Position numbers and translations under genes: made by a program. The notes beneath the pieces are model-generated. The model was not told the origin of the DNA, made no database searches, and was given only the letters and a program-made list of their open reading frames with translations. From Fragilariopsis cylindrus CCMP1102 (Eukaryota; Bacillariophyta; Bacillariophyceae; Bacillariales; Bacillariaceae): 64,000 nucleotides of DNA. The number at the start of each line of letters is the position of its first letter. Within the stretch, counting starts at the first letter, position 1. Where the stretch lies: NCBI GenBank assembly GCA_900095095.1, contig FMBT01000435.1, positions 47,085-111,084 of the forward strand, given 5' to 3'. Shown here piece by piece: positions 12,321 to 23,872 of the stretch.

Positions 12321-12410
12321 AACCATCCAATTATTTTATGTACAGTACTGTATTATTAAGTAACTTCAACATCCATCCAATTAATTTATGTATTATTAAG
12401 TAACTTCAAC
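12321..12410. repeat. Imperfect direct repeat in the kinase/FKBP promoter region
   Basis: Two adjacent copies share CCATCCAATTA, TTTATG and TATTATTAAGTAACTTCAAC. The first copy (50 bases) has a 10-base block that the second (40 bases) lacks, and that block creates the palindrome ACAGTACTGT. Confidence 0.8.
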
Positions 12411-12766
12411 GGGAAGTGTGTCACTGACTCATAAAGTACGAATGAGGACAGTGCTCTTAATTAATTATGTTCTACGTATGAGTATATACACCGTAACATA
12501 CTCCTAACACGCCCCGAATAAACCCTTATTTCAGTCGTGGACATCATCTTATCATCACGTACGTCGGCTACCATGATACTGTAAAAGGTACCACCATAGC
12601 GGGCATCAAACAACAATCGTCAATCTTCCTACAAAAATATATACAGGATTGCTGATCGGACGAAGTTTCTTCACAGAAGGAGGTTCGGGTTATTAAGGTG
12701 TGTCGTGTGGTGAAAGCTCTCCTGTTTTTTTTCTCATCAATCGATTGACGCGCCCAGTTCGCGATC

Positions 12767-13522
12767 ATGAAGGTGACAAGCATCCTATTCGTTGGTGCTG
12801 CAGCCATCACGGCAGTGGCGGCGGAGCTCCAGATCAATATCTACGAGGGTCCAAGGGAGTGCGACGAGTCCAATAAAGTCAAGGTGGGTGATAAGGTTGG
12901 GATACACTACACCGGGGCGATCGATGAATCCTCAAAGAATGGAATACTCGGACAGCAATTCGATTCCTCCCGTGACCGCAATATTATTCTTGATGTAACG
13001 GTTGGTTTTGGTGATTTAATTGATGGATGGGACATTGGTCTCATTGGGATCTGCAAGGGTGCAAAAGCAATCCTCGTTATTCCTCCCGAGATGGGGTACG
13101 GGTCCAGTGGCGTCGGCGACGGCGATCTCATCCCTGGCGGCGCGACGCTCAAATTCGACGTGGAGGTTGTCTCTGTCACTGAGCCTCCGCCACAGCTGAA
13201 CCTCTTTAATGAACTTGACATTGACCAGGATGACGTACTCACGCCTGCAGAGATTCATGTGCACTTCCGAAAGGAGAATCCGAATGCCGAAATGCCACCA
13301 GATCTAATGGAAAAGGAGGACAAGAACAAGGATGGCGTCGTATCTAGGGAAGAGTTTGGTGGGCCGCGCATGCCATGGGATATATGCTTAGAGATGCTCC
13401 ATGGGAATTCAAAATCAACTGAAATAACTGTCCTTAAACTTACGGTACTTTGGCTGTGTCAGCGACCTCGTAACCTCGAACTCGAGGGGTACAATGATGA
13501 CAAGGGCAATGAAGAACTCTGA
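12767..13522 (+). CDS. Secretory FKBP-type peptidyl-prolyl isomerase with EF-hands
   Basis: A 251-residue protein that should catalyse cis-trans isomerisation of proline bonds in the ER, as animal FKBP7/FKBP14 do. Residues 1-19 are a signal peptide (AAAITAVAA). The FKBP domain follows (about 20-140), with VGDKVGIHYTG, the GFGDLIDGWDIGL core and IPPEMGYG. Two EF-hand loops follow, DIDQDDVLTPAE and DKNKDGVVSREE, both with the expected acidic positions. The last 50 residues do not resemble the family. They end in NEEL, which only loosely resembles an HDEL/KDEL retention signal. No intron. The coding sequence is visibly richer in G and C (for example GTCGGCGACGGCGATC) than its neighbours, which could reflect high expression or a different origin. 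Confidence 0.85.
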   Translation: MKVTSILFVGAAAITAVAAELQINIYEGPRECDESNKVKVGDKVGIHYTGAIDESSKNGILGQQFDSSRDRNIILDVTVGFGDLIDGWDIGLIGICKGAKAILVIPPEMGYGSSGVGDGDLIPGGATLKFDVEVVSVTEPPPQLNLFNELDIDQDDVLTPAEIHVHFRKENPNAEMPPDLMEKEDKNKDGVVSREEFGGPRMPWDICLEMLHGNSKSTEITVLKLTVLWLCQRPRNLELEGYNDDKGNEEL

Positions 13523-14790
13523 TGTGTTATATTGACGGTCTATCCGAAGAGGATTAATTTATTAACTAATATATGCTTCCATTGCCCCGAAACATTCTTT
13601 TTGGCGTTTTGTAAGAATAAGACTGTTGTCTATTTTTAAGTTGTCATTTGAATTACAAGTTCTTATCACTACATAATTTCTGCTTGTGCATGATATAGCC
13701 CACCACATGTTGGTGCTATTTTCCTTCGTTGTTCTTCGAAATTATACAAGGAGTTGCAGTTGAAAGTGTACTAAAGGAATTATCAATAGAGATTACATAA
13801 TTTAAAATAGGAAAATAAAGTCATGAAAAGATAAGATATGTAGTGAACAGTAAACAGTGAAATAAGGAGCTGGTGTCCTGCCATGGTGTATCAATTAGAT
13901 ATTGAATTGTGATAATATCTTTATCAGTTAACTAGATGGGTACTACTCGGGGATAACAGAGAGAATAGCATTGCCAATTTATTCCATCTCCATAACCATC
14001 ATGTGCTGTTGTCACCGTCGTCACCATCGTCACCATGTTTCTTGAAGGTATGCTAGGGCTTCAGAACGGAAATATCTGATATATTAATTGAAAACGATTT
14101 GTACTCAATTTTGATACTATACTATGGTGTCTGATATGACGGTATAGTTGAAGAAGGATATTCAAAAGAAATTATCAGCAGCAACATTGTAACAACAACA
14201 GCAAAAACAACTGTACACTACTACAGGCAAGTTAATATTTATCATTCGCAGTACTGTAAGGATTATTGATAAAATACTACAATGAAAAAAGGCAGGAAAG
14301 CTGCGACGATGAGAAAAATAAATAGATAATTAAGTATATTATAAAAATAAATAAATTTGAATATGTGGATGATTGTTGCTTTATCAATTTTATCATTAAG
14401 TGGTATTCATACTTGGCAACTGTAATGTTGTAGTTGTAGTTGTTGTTGTGTTATTTTTTCTTCGTTCCGTGAGTTTATCGTTTAAGATGAATTATAAAGA
14501 GATGATTTGGTGGTCCAGCCAGATACAGTGTAGGTTATATGTTGCATGATGTTTTTATTACTACGTTTAGTATTCGGAATCGACAAGAAAAGAAAAAAAA
14601 TAGATACGATCCTTCACCTTGCAATAGCTGACAGTTCACATCCAAACCAAAACTGTCCAAGCTAAAATTTGCAAATTTTAAATAATGTTCGTTCTCACTT
14701 CACTTCACTTCACTCCACTTCATTCCATTCCATTTCATTATATCATTTCGTTTTGTTTGTAAAGTAATACAAAAGACGGAGGAAACCTTC
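13523..14790. other. Tail-to-tail spacer between two FKBP genes
   Basis: About 1.27 kb, AT-rich, without a credible open frame or RNA gene. It includes a (CACTT)n tract near its right end, listed separately. The length is unusual for a spacer between convergent genes in this window. Confidence 0.5.
14696..14740. repeat. (CACTT)n / (CATTC)n microsatellite
   Basis: Four CACTT units pass into degenerate CACTC, CATTC and CATTT units. A similar CTTCA tract lies near 62632-62650. Confidence 0.8.
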
Positions 14791-15585
14791 TTAAAAGTAT
14801 CCTGATAGGCATTCGTTTAGTTCGATGTCGTAGGTGAGTGGTACACCTGGTGGAAGTTCGACTCCGGCTGGTGCAAGATTCGCGGGAATTTCAAGCACTC
14901 TTTTCCCTCCGACTTTCATCCCCTTGATACCCTCTTCAACACCCTCACAAATAACATTTTGGAATGGTCTTTGACCGTACTTGAAGGCTACTGGTTTTTC
15001 TCCATCTGCAGTTTGATATATCACGGAGTCACCAATCTTAACTGTAAGTTTAAGACCAATGATATATCCAGGTAGTGGTGTACCTCCAGCTTTACCGATG
15101 AGGATATCTGTAATTTTAAGCCCAGATGCTGTCGTAATAGTTTCACCGTTTCCTTGTAAGGGTGTTGCATCGCCAAAGCCCTTAATAATTTCACGACCCT
15201 CAACGAAGGCTAATCCAGCAAAAATTGAGAGACCACCAATGATACCAAACCGTCTTGATAGAAAACCTGTTGCAGATAGAACGGGATCAAACTGATTAAA
15301 TCCATCTTCATCTCCATCTCCCTGTCCACCTACAAGTTTGGAAACATCGTACTGCCCAGATTTAGTATTACTACTACTACTATCTTCTAACGGAGTGTCC
15401 TCGATATCTTCTTCTTCGTCGACCATCTTCAAACCGATATTTCTACTATTACTTGTAATGGGCTGTGATAACAAAAACGATTGCGGCTGCTGCTTAGACA
15501 ACATCGAAAATGCATCAGCTTGTTGGTCGCCGAATAAGCAAAATACAGCCGTGCCAATGAGACCGAAACTTAGGAAATCATTCAT
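14791..15585 (-). CDS. Plastid-targeted FKBP-type peptidyl-prolyl isomerase
   Basis: A 264-residue protein from the ATG at 15585; an upstream in-frame GTG is not a likely start. The N-terminus is a signal peptide (FGLIGTAVFCLFG) followed by ADAF, with Phe at the presumed cleavage point, the hallmark of import into the complex plastid of diatoms. After a Ser/acidic linker there is a hydrophobic stretch (FGIIGGLSIFAGLAFV), which may anchor it to a thylakoid or act as a lumen signal. The FKBP domain fills the C-terminal half (TTASGLKITDI, VGDSVIYQ-like KIGDSVIY, FQNVICEGVEEGIKGMKVGGKR, PLTYDIELNEC). Key aromatic residues of the classical active site are partly replaced, as in many plant lumenal FKBPs, so its activity may be low. 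No intron or frame break. Confidence 0.88.
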   Translation of the reverse strand: MNDFLSFGLIGTAVFCLFGDQQADAFSMLSKQQPQSFLLSQPITSNSRNIGLKMVDEEEDIEDTPLEDSSSSNTKSGQYDVSKLVGGQGDGDEDGFNQFDPVLSATGFLSRRFGIIGGLSIFAGLAFVEGREIIKGFGDATPLQGNGETITTASGLKITDILIGKAGGTPLPGYIIGLKLTVKIGDSVIYQTADGEKPVAFKYGQRPFQNVICEGVEEGIKGMKVGGKRVLEIPANLAPAGVELPPGVPLTYDIELNECLSGYF

Positions 15586-16273
15586 GTTTTTATTAAGATT
15601 TGTCAAGCGATGCACCTAGAACTAACTTATTGATACTGATTTTAAATATATGCGATGCGGTAGTTGTATGATTGTAACCGATGATGTCCAAATGTACTGT
15701 TGTCGAGATACGAGGTGTCAAGAGTGGCGATGGGCGATGATTATGAATAAAAGTTTAATGAGCAAATAAATTCGTGTAACTTACAAGTTCAAAAGTACGT
15801 ACTAATTTGCCATAAGACTCGACTCACTCGTGACTTACCAAGGTATGTATTGACGAGACAATAATAGGAAGGTAGGATATTCGAAGTCGCGTTTTATTGA
15901 TTTGGAACAGCCGCCGAAGAATTTTCTCTCATATCTCTCATCTTCACATAGATCCTAGTGCCATTTAATGCATTTCACTATTCAATACAGTACTGCATTA
16001 AAAGTTTCAAAAGAACAATTGTATATGCTCGGACAAAGAAGAAATTGCTTTCGATACGGCGTTAAAGATGAATTTGTTGATATTGTGAAAGAAAAACTAA
16101 GTGAACGATAGCGTGGGATCCGTACTTGATGAACTCAATTTTTAATACTCGTCTAAGTCTCTACTAGCGTAGCTTGTAAAGCAGTGACTAGTTAAGTAAG
16201 CCTCTAGAATCAAGTAAGGTCTATAAGCACAAACGTATTAAACCTACTCTAGCTGAATTGAATCTTCAGTAAT
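15586..16273. promoter_or_regulatory. Promoter of the plastid FKBP and 3' flank region
   Basis: About 690 bases. It contains GACTCGACTCACTCGTGACT at 15816-15835, an element that resembles sites in three other promoters of this window, and CAGTACTG near 15986. No coding sequence is seen. Confidence 0.4.
15816..15835. promoter_or_regulatory. CTCACTCG-type promoter element
   Basis: GACTCGACTCACTCGTGACT, about 230 bases before the plastid FKBP start. It shares the CTCACTCG core with elements at 26727, 34812 and 50018. Confidence 0.4.
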
Positions 16274-19200
16274 TTATTTTCGAGGACGGCCGTAGTGGTG
16301 ATTGTGATCGTGATGACGACGGTGGTCACAACGTTGCTCGTTCCGTTGATAGTGTTGCTCATTGCGTTGATGATGATGAGGAAATCGACCATTTTGCTGA
16401 CCCCCTCTTTGCTGTGAGATCGGCGGACGCCATTGACTGTGTCTGATAAAAACTGTGTATCGTAGATTATTCAGTGCTTCAACTTTCGAACGAAACCAGC
16501 TGGTACCATATTCGCTTACGTATCCAGATTTCAAAAGATTCTGTGCGTATACAATCGTTTTTGACGAGTGGTCAATATGTGCTGCTGTCCACCATAATTC
16601 AGATCCGAGAGGCATAGACTTGAAGTCCACTACATTTTTTTTAAGTACTGGTAACTGATTCCAAGGTGGTATCGTTGGTAACGATTCAGTCTTCAATGGT
16701 GAAAAATCATCATGCCAAAAACGGCAACTCCGAGTTTTGAAAAATCTACAGGAATTGCCATCCTTACAGCGTCGCATATTTCTGTTGTAAATGACCCAGG
16801 TTTGAGATTTGAGAAACGGTAAGATCGGGCGTGACAAGTTGTCGGATTGCTGAGATGCTGAATCATTGCCAGATGACGATTGCATGACTTCGCTTGTATC
16901 CGTATCCGACCTCTTAGGTATCACAACGCACGATCCTCCATTTTGCACGTTTGGAATGACCTTTATTGACTCATTACCGGATACTGAGTGTATGCCTTGC
17001 CTTGCATCTAAGCTCCTACTATGAATCACAGCGGATGATGCAGCGTGTGAATTCGTTGTGGACACATCAGGATGCTCTGTGACATTGTTCTGCAACATTA
17101 CTACTAACAGCTTAGCTTTATCAAATCGCTTTTGTTGTAATCCAATATCACCGGTGGGAATCTTCTGTATCTCTTCGCTCTTCTTGTTTTCTGTAGCATT
17201 GTCTATTTTCCTATTTTTCTCCTGAGCTCGAAGAAAATTATCTTTGGCCCGATGGAAATTCCTCTGGGCTAAGCTCAATGGAGTTCCGATCCCATTGTGG
17301 CTACTAATTCTTGGATTAGCTCCAAGCCTGAGCATTCTTTTTACAAGATCGGTATCATCCACAAGTTGGATAGCCGCATGTAGCATGGATTTGCCGTCTA
17401 TACCAATAATGTTTGCAGTTAATCTAGCGTCTGGAGGAGTGGTTGGATCTTTATTGAACCGTTCGATGAAATCGAGCTGGGTATTTAGTTTTCTCAATAC
17501 TTCTATCTTTTTACTCGTTATATATTCTTTATTAGCACCGCGCTTGTTTGCAGTAATGGTTGCGAAGCCACTTGATAGCTCACCAGAGCTGCTTGAAAGT
17601 GCTCGCGTGTATTCTATCGAATTTCCATCAGATAAACATTGTTTTTCAATATCATTAAGAATGAAATTGAAAGAGCCGAGCTTTCCTGTTGGGACAAGAT
17701 CTGGAGATGGACCCTTTTCGAGATCAATAACAAAATCACGCTGTTCAAGAACATAGTTACTATTATTATGTACTGTGTAGATAAGAGGGGTGTCAACATC
17801 ACTATCACTGTAGCTTATATGCTGAGAAAACTTTCGAAATGGTAGGGTACCCTATAACAGAAAATATGATGAGTTGAGCAGGTTAAACAAACTACGAGCT
17901 AGGCTCGTCAAGAACGAACGAACAAACAAACAAAAACAAAAGACTTACCAAATCTTCTTTGTTATCATTTGCATTTCTTAGCTTTACTGCTACGATCCCT
18001 CCGAGCATATCAATTGTGTTTTGAGTCCGTTCGAGATCTATATGTCTCAGTTCTATACGAATAGTATACCACTTCTTTAACGACATAGTCTTTTCAGTTA
18101 GGTTAATTGTGCTGAGGTATATAGACAGGACGATATACTTTGCATTCAAGTCATTCTTTTCTTTTGTTGCATTCGCACGTCCAGCTAATTTGCCAATTCT
18201 TTTGAGTTCATTCCCAACAAAGTCATACTGTACCTTCAAAACTGATTCATATCCATTTAAATCTCTTATGGCTCCATTTTCCAGAGCTTCTATCACGTCT
18301 TTACAAGATTTGTTTTGGATAGCATCAATTAACATTTCTTCGGTAGAAAGTTGTGGGGACATTTGATGTGTCTGAGTTTCGGTCGTAGTCTCGACTCTGC
18401 GTACATTCGATGCTTCGTCCTGAAGAAAGAAGAATTCTTCATTCTTGGGCATTGAAAATACAACTTTCTTCGATCGTTTTCGCTTTGTTTCGTTCGTTCG
18501 GATTAAAGGTTTGCTCGGTGCTCGTTTGGTATGTCCTGGTTCTGACGTACTAATAAAAGTCGTCCATTCAGGAAGATCAGGGTCGTGCGTACTTCTTGGT
18601 GAAGTAGACCTTGGTTTATTTTTGCCAGCTGAGACAGACGTATTATTTGACTCTGTAGTGTGTGTAAATCTAGGCATTGTTGTTGGATACTGGTCGGCCT
18701 TCGATGTGCCCCCTCCAGCCCATCCATCATTGATTGTATTAACCCATATGCCGAACTTATTCCAGCTGTCTATATCTATATTATTATGAGTACTAGCAGG
18801 CGAAACACCTTGGTTTTTCATTACGAGACATAATGTCTTTCTGGATCTTTTTGCATTATCATAAAACTGCTTGAGCTCAGTATGGTTTGAAATTTTATTT
18901 ACAGTATTACCAGTAATGACTGACACGATAGATGTGCCATTCGTTATTCGTAGATCCTTTGCCAATTGACCGGTTGCGTACTTTGAATAGATCCGACATC
19001 TACTTCCTCCGTTCGGTAGAGATTCAGTTCTGAAATACCCACCTAATTCGGTGGAGGTCTCAAAGGCAACTTCAAAGGGTTCTCTGCTAGGAGTGCTCAT
19101 ATTCGTAGTCATAGTTGCTAATCTTTTTGGTTTTTTGTTCCCATTTGTATCATGAGCATTTTCGCTAATAGGCGTGTTCCTCTTCTCTCCCCGTTCACTT

Positions 19201-22200
19201 TGAATCGAAGTTAGCGCGTGCGATGTAGCAGCTGGAGCCTTTTTCTTCTTTCTTGGAATTGCTACCCCACTTGTACTTGTTTTAGATTGCTTCTCCTGAT
19301 CAATCTGACTGGTGGGTCTTTTCTTGGACCGCTTCTTCATTGATGCTGTAAACTCCTTGGCCTTAGCCTTATCGCCCCTTCCAAAGATTTGATCCCATTC
19401 ACCTTCACATGCACACCCTTCGCTACATCGCACGCCATACATACGATTCGCCGTATGTGTGGGCCACATATCGACCAATCTATTGATCAGCTGATCTTGT
19501 GTTTCACCTGGATACTCTTTGTTCAATAGAGGGAAAAACCGTGGAGCAAAGTAGTGGAAGATTCCGCGCGTTCTCCCTTCCAACTCTTGTTCCGTCTCGA
19601 CGTTCTTCCCCTTCTTCTTTTGCTGGGCGACATGCTCTTTGATTACGTTCACACACAGTTCGGGAAGTCGCAAGAAACACTCGCAATCGTCACCACAAAC
19701 AGCATCCTCCCCAAACAATAATTTATGTGCTGAAAAAATACTAGAGCAACTCTTTTTTACGTTTATCTTGGTATCCTTATAATCCAAATCGATAAGAGGT
19801 TTAAACTTTTTCTCAAAATTCCAAAATCTTTTTATGCCGTCATTGGCTTTTCTTTGAACTTTTTCTGTCTCCCCATTTTTAACGGTAGTTTCGTCAATTT
19901 CATCGGTAGCTTCCTCATTCACGACGTCGAATGTATCAATTTTTTTATCGTGATCACTCTCCGATTCAACTTCTCTGCCTATCGTCTTTTTGCGCTTAGA
20001 TTTCCTCTCGTCTGATTCTTGTGCATGCAGGTCTTTCCGTTTCTGTTTTGTTTTTACGGGAACTTTCGGATGATCAGCTTCTTTCTCTTCTTCTTCGCCG
20101 TCGTCGCCATCGACATCGTAGTCCGGTTTGTTGTCTCTCGATTTTTGCAACTCTATGGCCCGATACATTCTATGATTTTTGTAGACGTCTACTTTGTACG
20201 GGCGACCATCCCTCCTTCGAATATTTAATTTCGAAAATTTGGGAGCGTCGCTCAAGTCTGCGTATTTCGATAAGCAAAGTGTCAATTTAGAACAGAAGCA
20301 CTCCGACTTCTATCACCGCATCGCATTTTCGCCTGCGATACAATCTCTTCCAACTCGATTGAATTGGCAATTTCTTTATCGTTGACAGCAATGATGGCAC
20401 AACCCATTTCGTACGCACCCTTACTACCAAGATCTCGTGCCAATGTACTAATCGGATATATAGCTTTGATGTACGCACCTAAACTGGCAACATGAATCGT
20501 AGAAAATCGAATTTCCATAGATTCCTTTGCTATATCCAATGACATGTCTACGACCAAAGATTCATCATCTTCAACTAACCGTTTCAGATTGACCCGTTCG
20601 ATTCCCGCTCTTACGAAGGATTGTGTCTTCTCTCGTAACAGATTCAAGGCTTCATGTGTACCTTCCGCCTCCAATATGTACGAATCATCACTAGGATCGT
20701 CATTTTTCGAAGATGAGAGTGTAACTTTCCACGTTTGGTCGTTTCGTAAACCATCGATTTGTTTCTCCACTTCAACGACTACGTTCAACATAAATTGTGA
20801 CCGAGTGAATAATAAGTCATGAGTCTCGTTACAGAGGTATTCACCGGATTCTTGAGGTATCCATTTTGGGATCGTTTGTCGGATACGACGGCGTTGAATT
20901 TCAATTATTTCCGTTACATTGGATTGCTTCATTTCGTCGTCTACATCATTTCCGCCATTAGTAGTAGTTACTGTAATATCTGTATTTTTAATGGATGTTA
21001 TACCCCAAGGCAGTCGCAAATGTTTTTGCTTTTGCTGTGGTATTCGAGTTTCATTCCAACTGGAAAGTATACCGACGTTATACGATTCTTCTAGTCCTTC
21101 CCCTGTTATAGCAGTAGCAGTAGCAGTAGCAGTAGCAGTATTATAAGTCACTAGTGACGGATGCATTTCTGTGAAGTAGTCTGTGTCTTCAGAGGCCTGC
21201 ACGTTTTGTAGGAGCCGTTGCATAACGTATCGTTCTTCAGAAATTGTTGCAATATCATCGAAGTCCTGTTCATCATCATCCTCGTCATCGTCATCCTCGT
21301 CTCCTTCTTGCTTACAGCCGCTATTATTTTGGGTTGTATCTACTTCTATCCAGTCATCTTGTTCAATACCATCTGCTTCTTGGTCGTTGTCCCCTATCTC
21401 TTCTTCGTTATCGTTATTTTTACCACTATGGGTAGCAGCTTCCCCTTCTATGTTGTCTTGTTCCCTGGCATCGTCGTCGCCATCGTCGTCGTCTGACGAG
21501 ACAGCGGGAGGAATTTTCTGTTTGTTCTGCTCACCTCGTTCGATCTGATTTCGTAGTTCTCGCATAATTTCTATTTCTTCTAATCGACTCTTAATTGATT
21601 CGTCGAGTTGGTTCTTGATCGAATCTCTTTCATCTTTGCTATTACTAGTACTATTACTACTAGCAATACTAATAGTAATACTACAATTGCTATTATCGCT
21701 CCTCTTTCCACCCGTTGTACCTGCATCGTCCGGTTGCGCCGCTGTATGTGTAGCTGTAGCTTTCAATGATGACGACGACGACGATTTCTTTATTGTAGAG
21801 TTAGGCAAAGATGCACATGCATAAGCAGCAGTAGCAGTAGCAGCGGCGGCACCACCACTAGTAGTGGTAGTAGCAGCAGAGCCATTCGAAGGATGGTGAC
21901 GATTGCTGCCGCCCTGCTGCGATTGTTGTTCGTAAATGATATGATCCAATGGAGGCTGTTGTATTTGCTGGTAGATTCGTTTATCTTCAGTCCGGGATCT
22001 ACGATATATTTTTCGCATGGTGATATGTTTTTTAGCTTCAGCATGATACTTTACAGGTAAAGTTGCTAATACTGGAAACAACACATCACCTTGAAAGTCT
22101 CTGATATTCTTCAGACCTAACGCATCTCGCTTCTTTACTTCTTGTAGGTACAATAGTACAGCTTGATGGATCACTTTTTTCTTAGGAAATTCAGCCATAT

Positions 22201-22798
22201 CTGTAGGGGAATCGCTCACGCAAATTCCATCGTTCGATGGGTGTATTTGTTTTTCTTGCTGGTGTTGGTGTTGGTGCTGCTGCTGCTGCTGTTTACGATT
22301 CGCAATAATTTCATCGAAGCGAGTTGCGGTCCTATGTCCTCCTCCGCCTTTTATCTTTTTATGTAAATGTAAATCTAAATCTAAATCATCCCCGACACCG
22401 CCGTTATAATTTATATTTGTCATCGTCCTCGTCATCGCTACTTTTGATGATGATTTATCCGTTGAGTTGTTCGATTGCAATTGCGATTGCGGCTGTGATG
22501 ATAACAAACGTACGTCGTCTGTTGTTGAGATTGGTTGTATTGCAACTTGCTGCTGATCCTGCTGGTGACGAAGTTCATTGCCGCCGATATTTGTATTGCT
22601 GTTGTGAGCGGCGGACAACAAGGTTGTCGTCGTTAGATCTTCAGGTGGAGCAGCGATATGAATATCATCGATGGCAAAGACTGTTGGAGGTCTTAATGTT
22701 TGAGGTCGAGGTCGACGACGTGGGCGAGGACGCTTTGTTCCTTGCGATGACGACGACGACGACGACGACGGTGGTGGTGGTTTTTGTTCAGCGTCCAT
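16274..22798 (-). CDS. Paralogue B of the large PDZ-like / Cys-rich / ankyrin family, with CCCH-like finger
   Basis: Function unknown. Starting at the ATG at 22798, it would encode about 2,142 residues. The order is: a basic Arg/Pro N-terminus like paralogue A, a long low-complexity region with acidic and Q-rich runs, a PDZ-like segment (about 20330-20530, EMGCAIIAVND), the family cysteine cluster (19388-19725, CGDDCEC and CSEGCACEGEWDQIF), a second PDZ-like segment (18800-19080, LGGYFRTE), ankyrin-like units (about 18200-18330 and 17300-17450), a CCCH-like finger (about 16710-16770, spacing C-x5-C-x7-C-x3-H) and a His/Arg-rich tail. One frame break lies between 20304 and 20312 and is restored by one extra base; downstream peptides then align with paralogue A. 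One 97-base intron is present. The finger suggests RNA binding, while the PDZ and ankyrin parts suggest a scaffold; both are inferences. Confidence 0.8.
17852..17948 (-). other. Intron of paralogue B
   Basis: 97 bases, donor TTG/GTAAGT, acceptor TTATAG, phase 0. Splicing joins a Leu codon to GTLPFRKFSQHISYSD, which matches NLPVRKMSDYISYSD in paralogue A, where no intron exists at this place. Confidence 0.85.
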
Positions 22799-23872
22799 TG
22801 TCAACAACCTTCTTTTGCCCTACAAGGTTCAGGTAGTTGATTATATTACGGCACTAAATTCCTACGTAGCTTCTTTCGAACCTACCGTAAAGAATAATGT
22901 CGTCGTTGTAACTACTTTTATTTTATTTTGTTAAAACTTATTACGGTCGAGGTTCCTCTTCCTCGATTACAAGTTGATGGATTACAGCAGTACTAGTTCT
23001 TTAATAAAAATTGAAAATGGAATCGAAAAGGCTGTTTTGAGTTGCCTCGGGAATTTGACGCATCACGAATAAAAGCATTTTTCTGTCGTCACGCAACGTA
23101 GTAACAGTTGCACGTATTGCTACTGATAAATAACGGCACTTAACACGTTAGAGACTGTACTAAGATGGCTTGCGTGAAGCTTTGGACGGGATTCGATTCT
23201 AGTAATATACATTACCACTCACTTGCTAAATGAGTACGGTATTGTACCGGGACTTGATGGATATAATATGTAGCTAAATATATGGCATGTTCTGAAGAAA
23301 TATGGCTCAGATGTCATGTAGTTAGTAGTGTGTTACATGAACCTTTGCCTTTTGATATGGTGTCTGTCTATATTGTATTGTATTGTTGCTAGTCACTGTC
23401 AATCTACAAGGTTATTGTTTTGCAATATTTTCCTGAAAGTCTTGTCCATGTAGAGACGCCAGATCAAGAGCACAAGCTTTTGAACAAGCAAGATAACAAA
23501 TGATGTGTTTCTGTTTGTTTGTCTAAATTGATTGGGAAAAATTAGATGATAGGAAGCAGGAAAGAATATTATGGAAGGGCAACCCATCTAAGGGGGTTTT
23601 CCAAGGAAGTATAGAAATGAGATCTATAAAATAACCATGAAATCTTTTTACCACATCAATGTTCTTACAACAGCGTATTGAAGCAGCATTTGGATGGATT
23701 TATTACTTGTATTGACGTCACAAATTAGGCATACAAGTCTAGTATGTTAACTTAGTTATCTCACTTTGAAATATATCAGAAAAAAAACATTTGTAATGGT
23801 AAATAAGTGGTTTCATATACTATGATTAATTGTATCAGGTAGGATCATCTATTAATTGTCGCAGCATACATT
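22799..23872. other. Spacer upstream of paralogue B
   Basis: About 1.07 kb between the start of paralogue B and the 3' end of the transporter gene. It is AT-rich and presumably contains the paralogue B promoter. I found no open frame worth calling and no RNA gene. Confidence 0.4.

Larger units (their letters stand above)
11916..12766. promoter_or_regulatory. Head-to-head promoter region of hybrid kinase and FKBP
   Basis: About 850 bases between divergent starts. Besides the inverted and direct repeats listed separately it shows no coding sequence. A TATATAA-like stretch lies near 12298, beside the hairpin. Confidence 0.45.
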
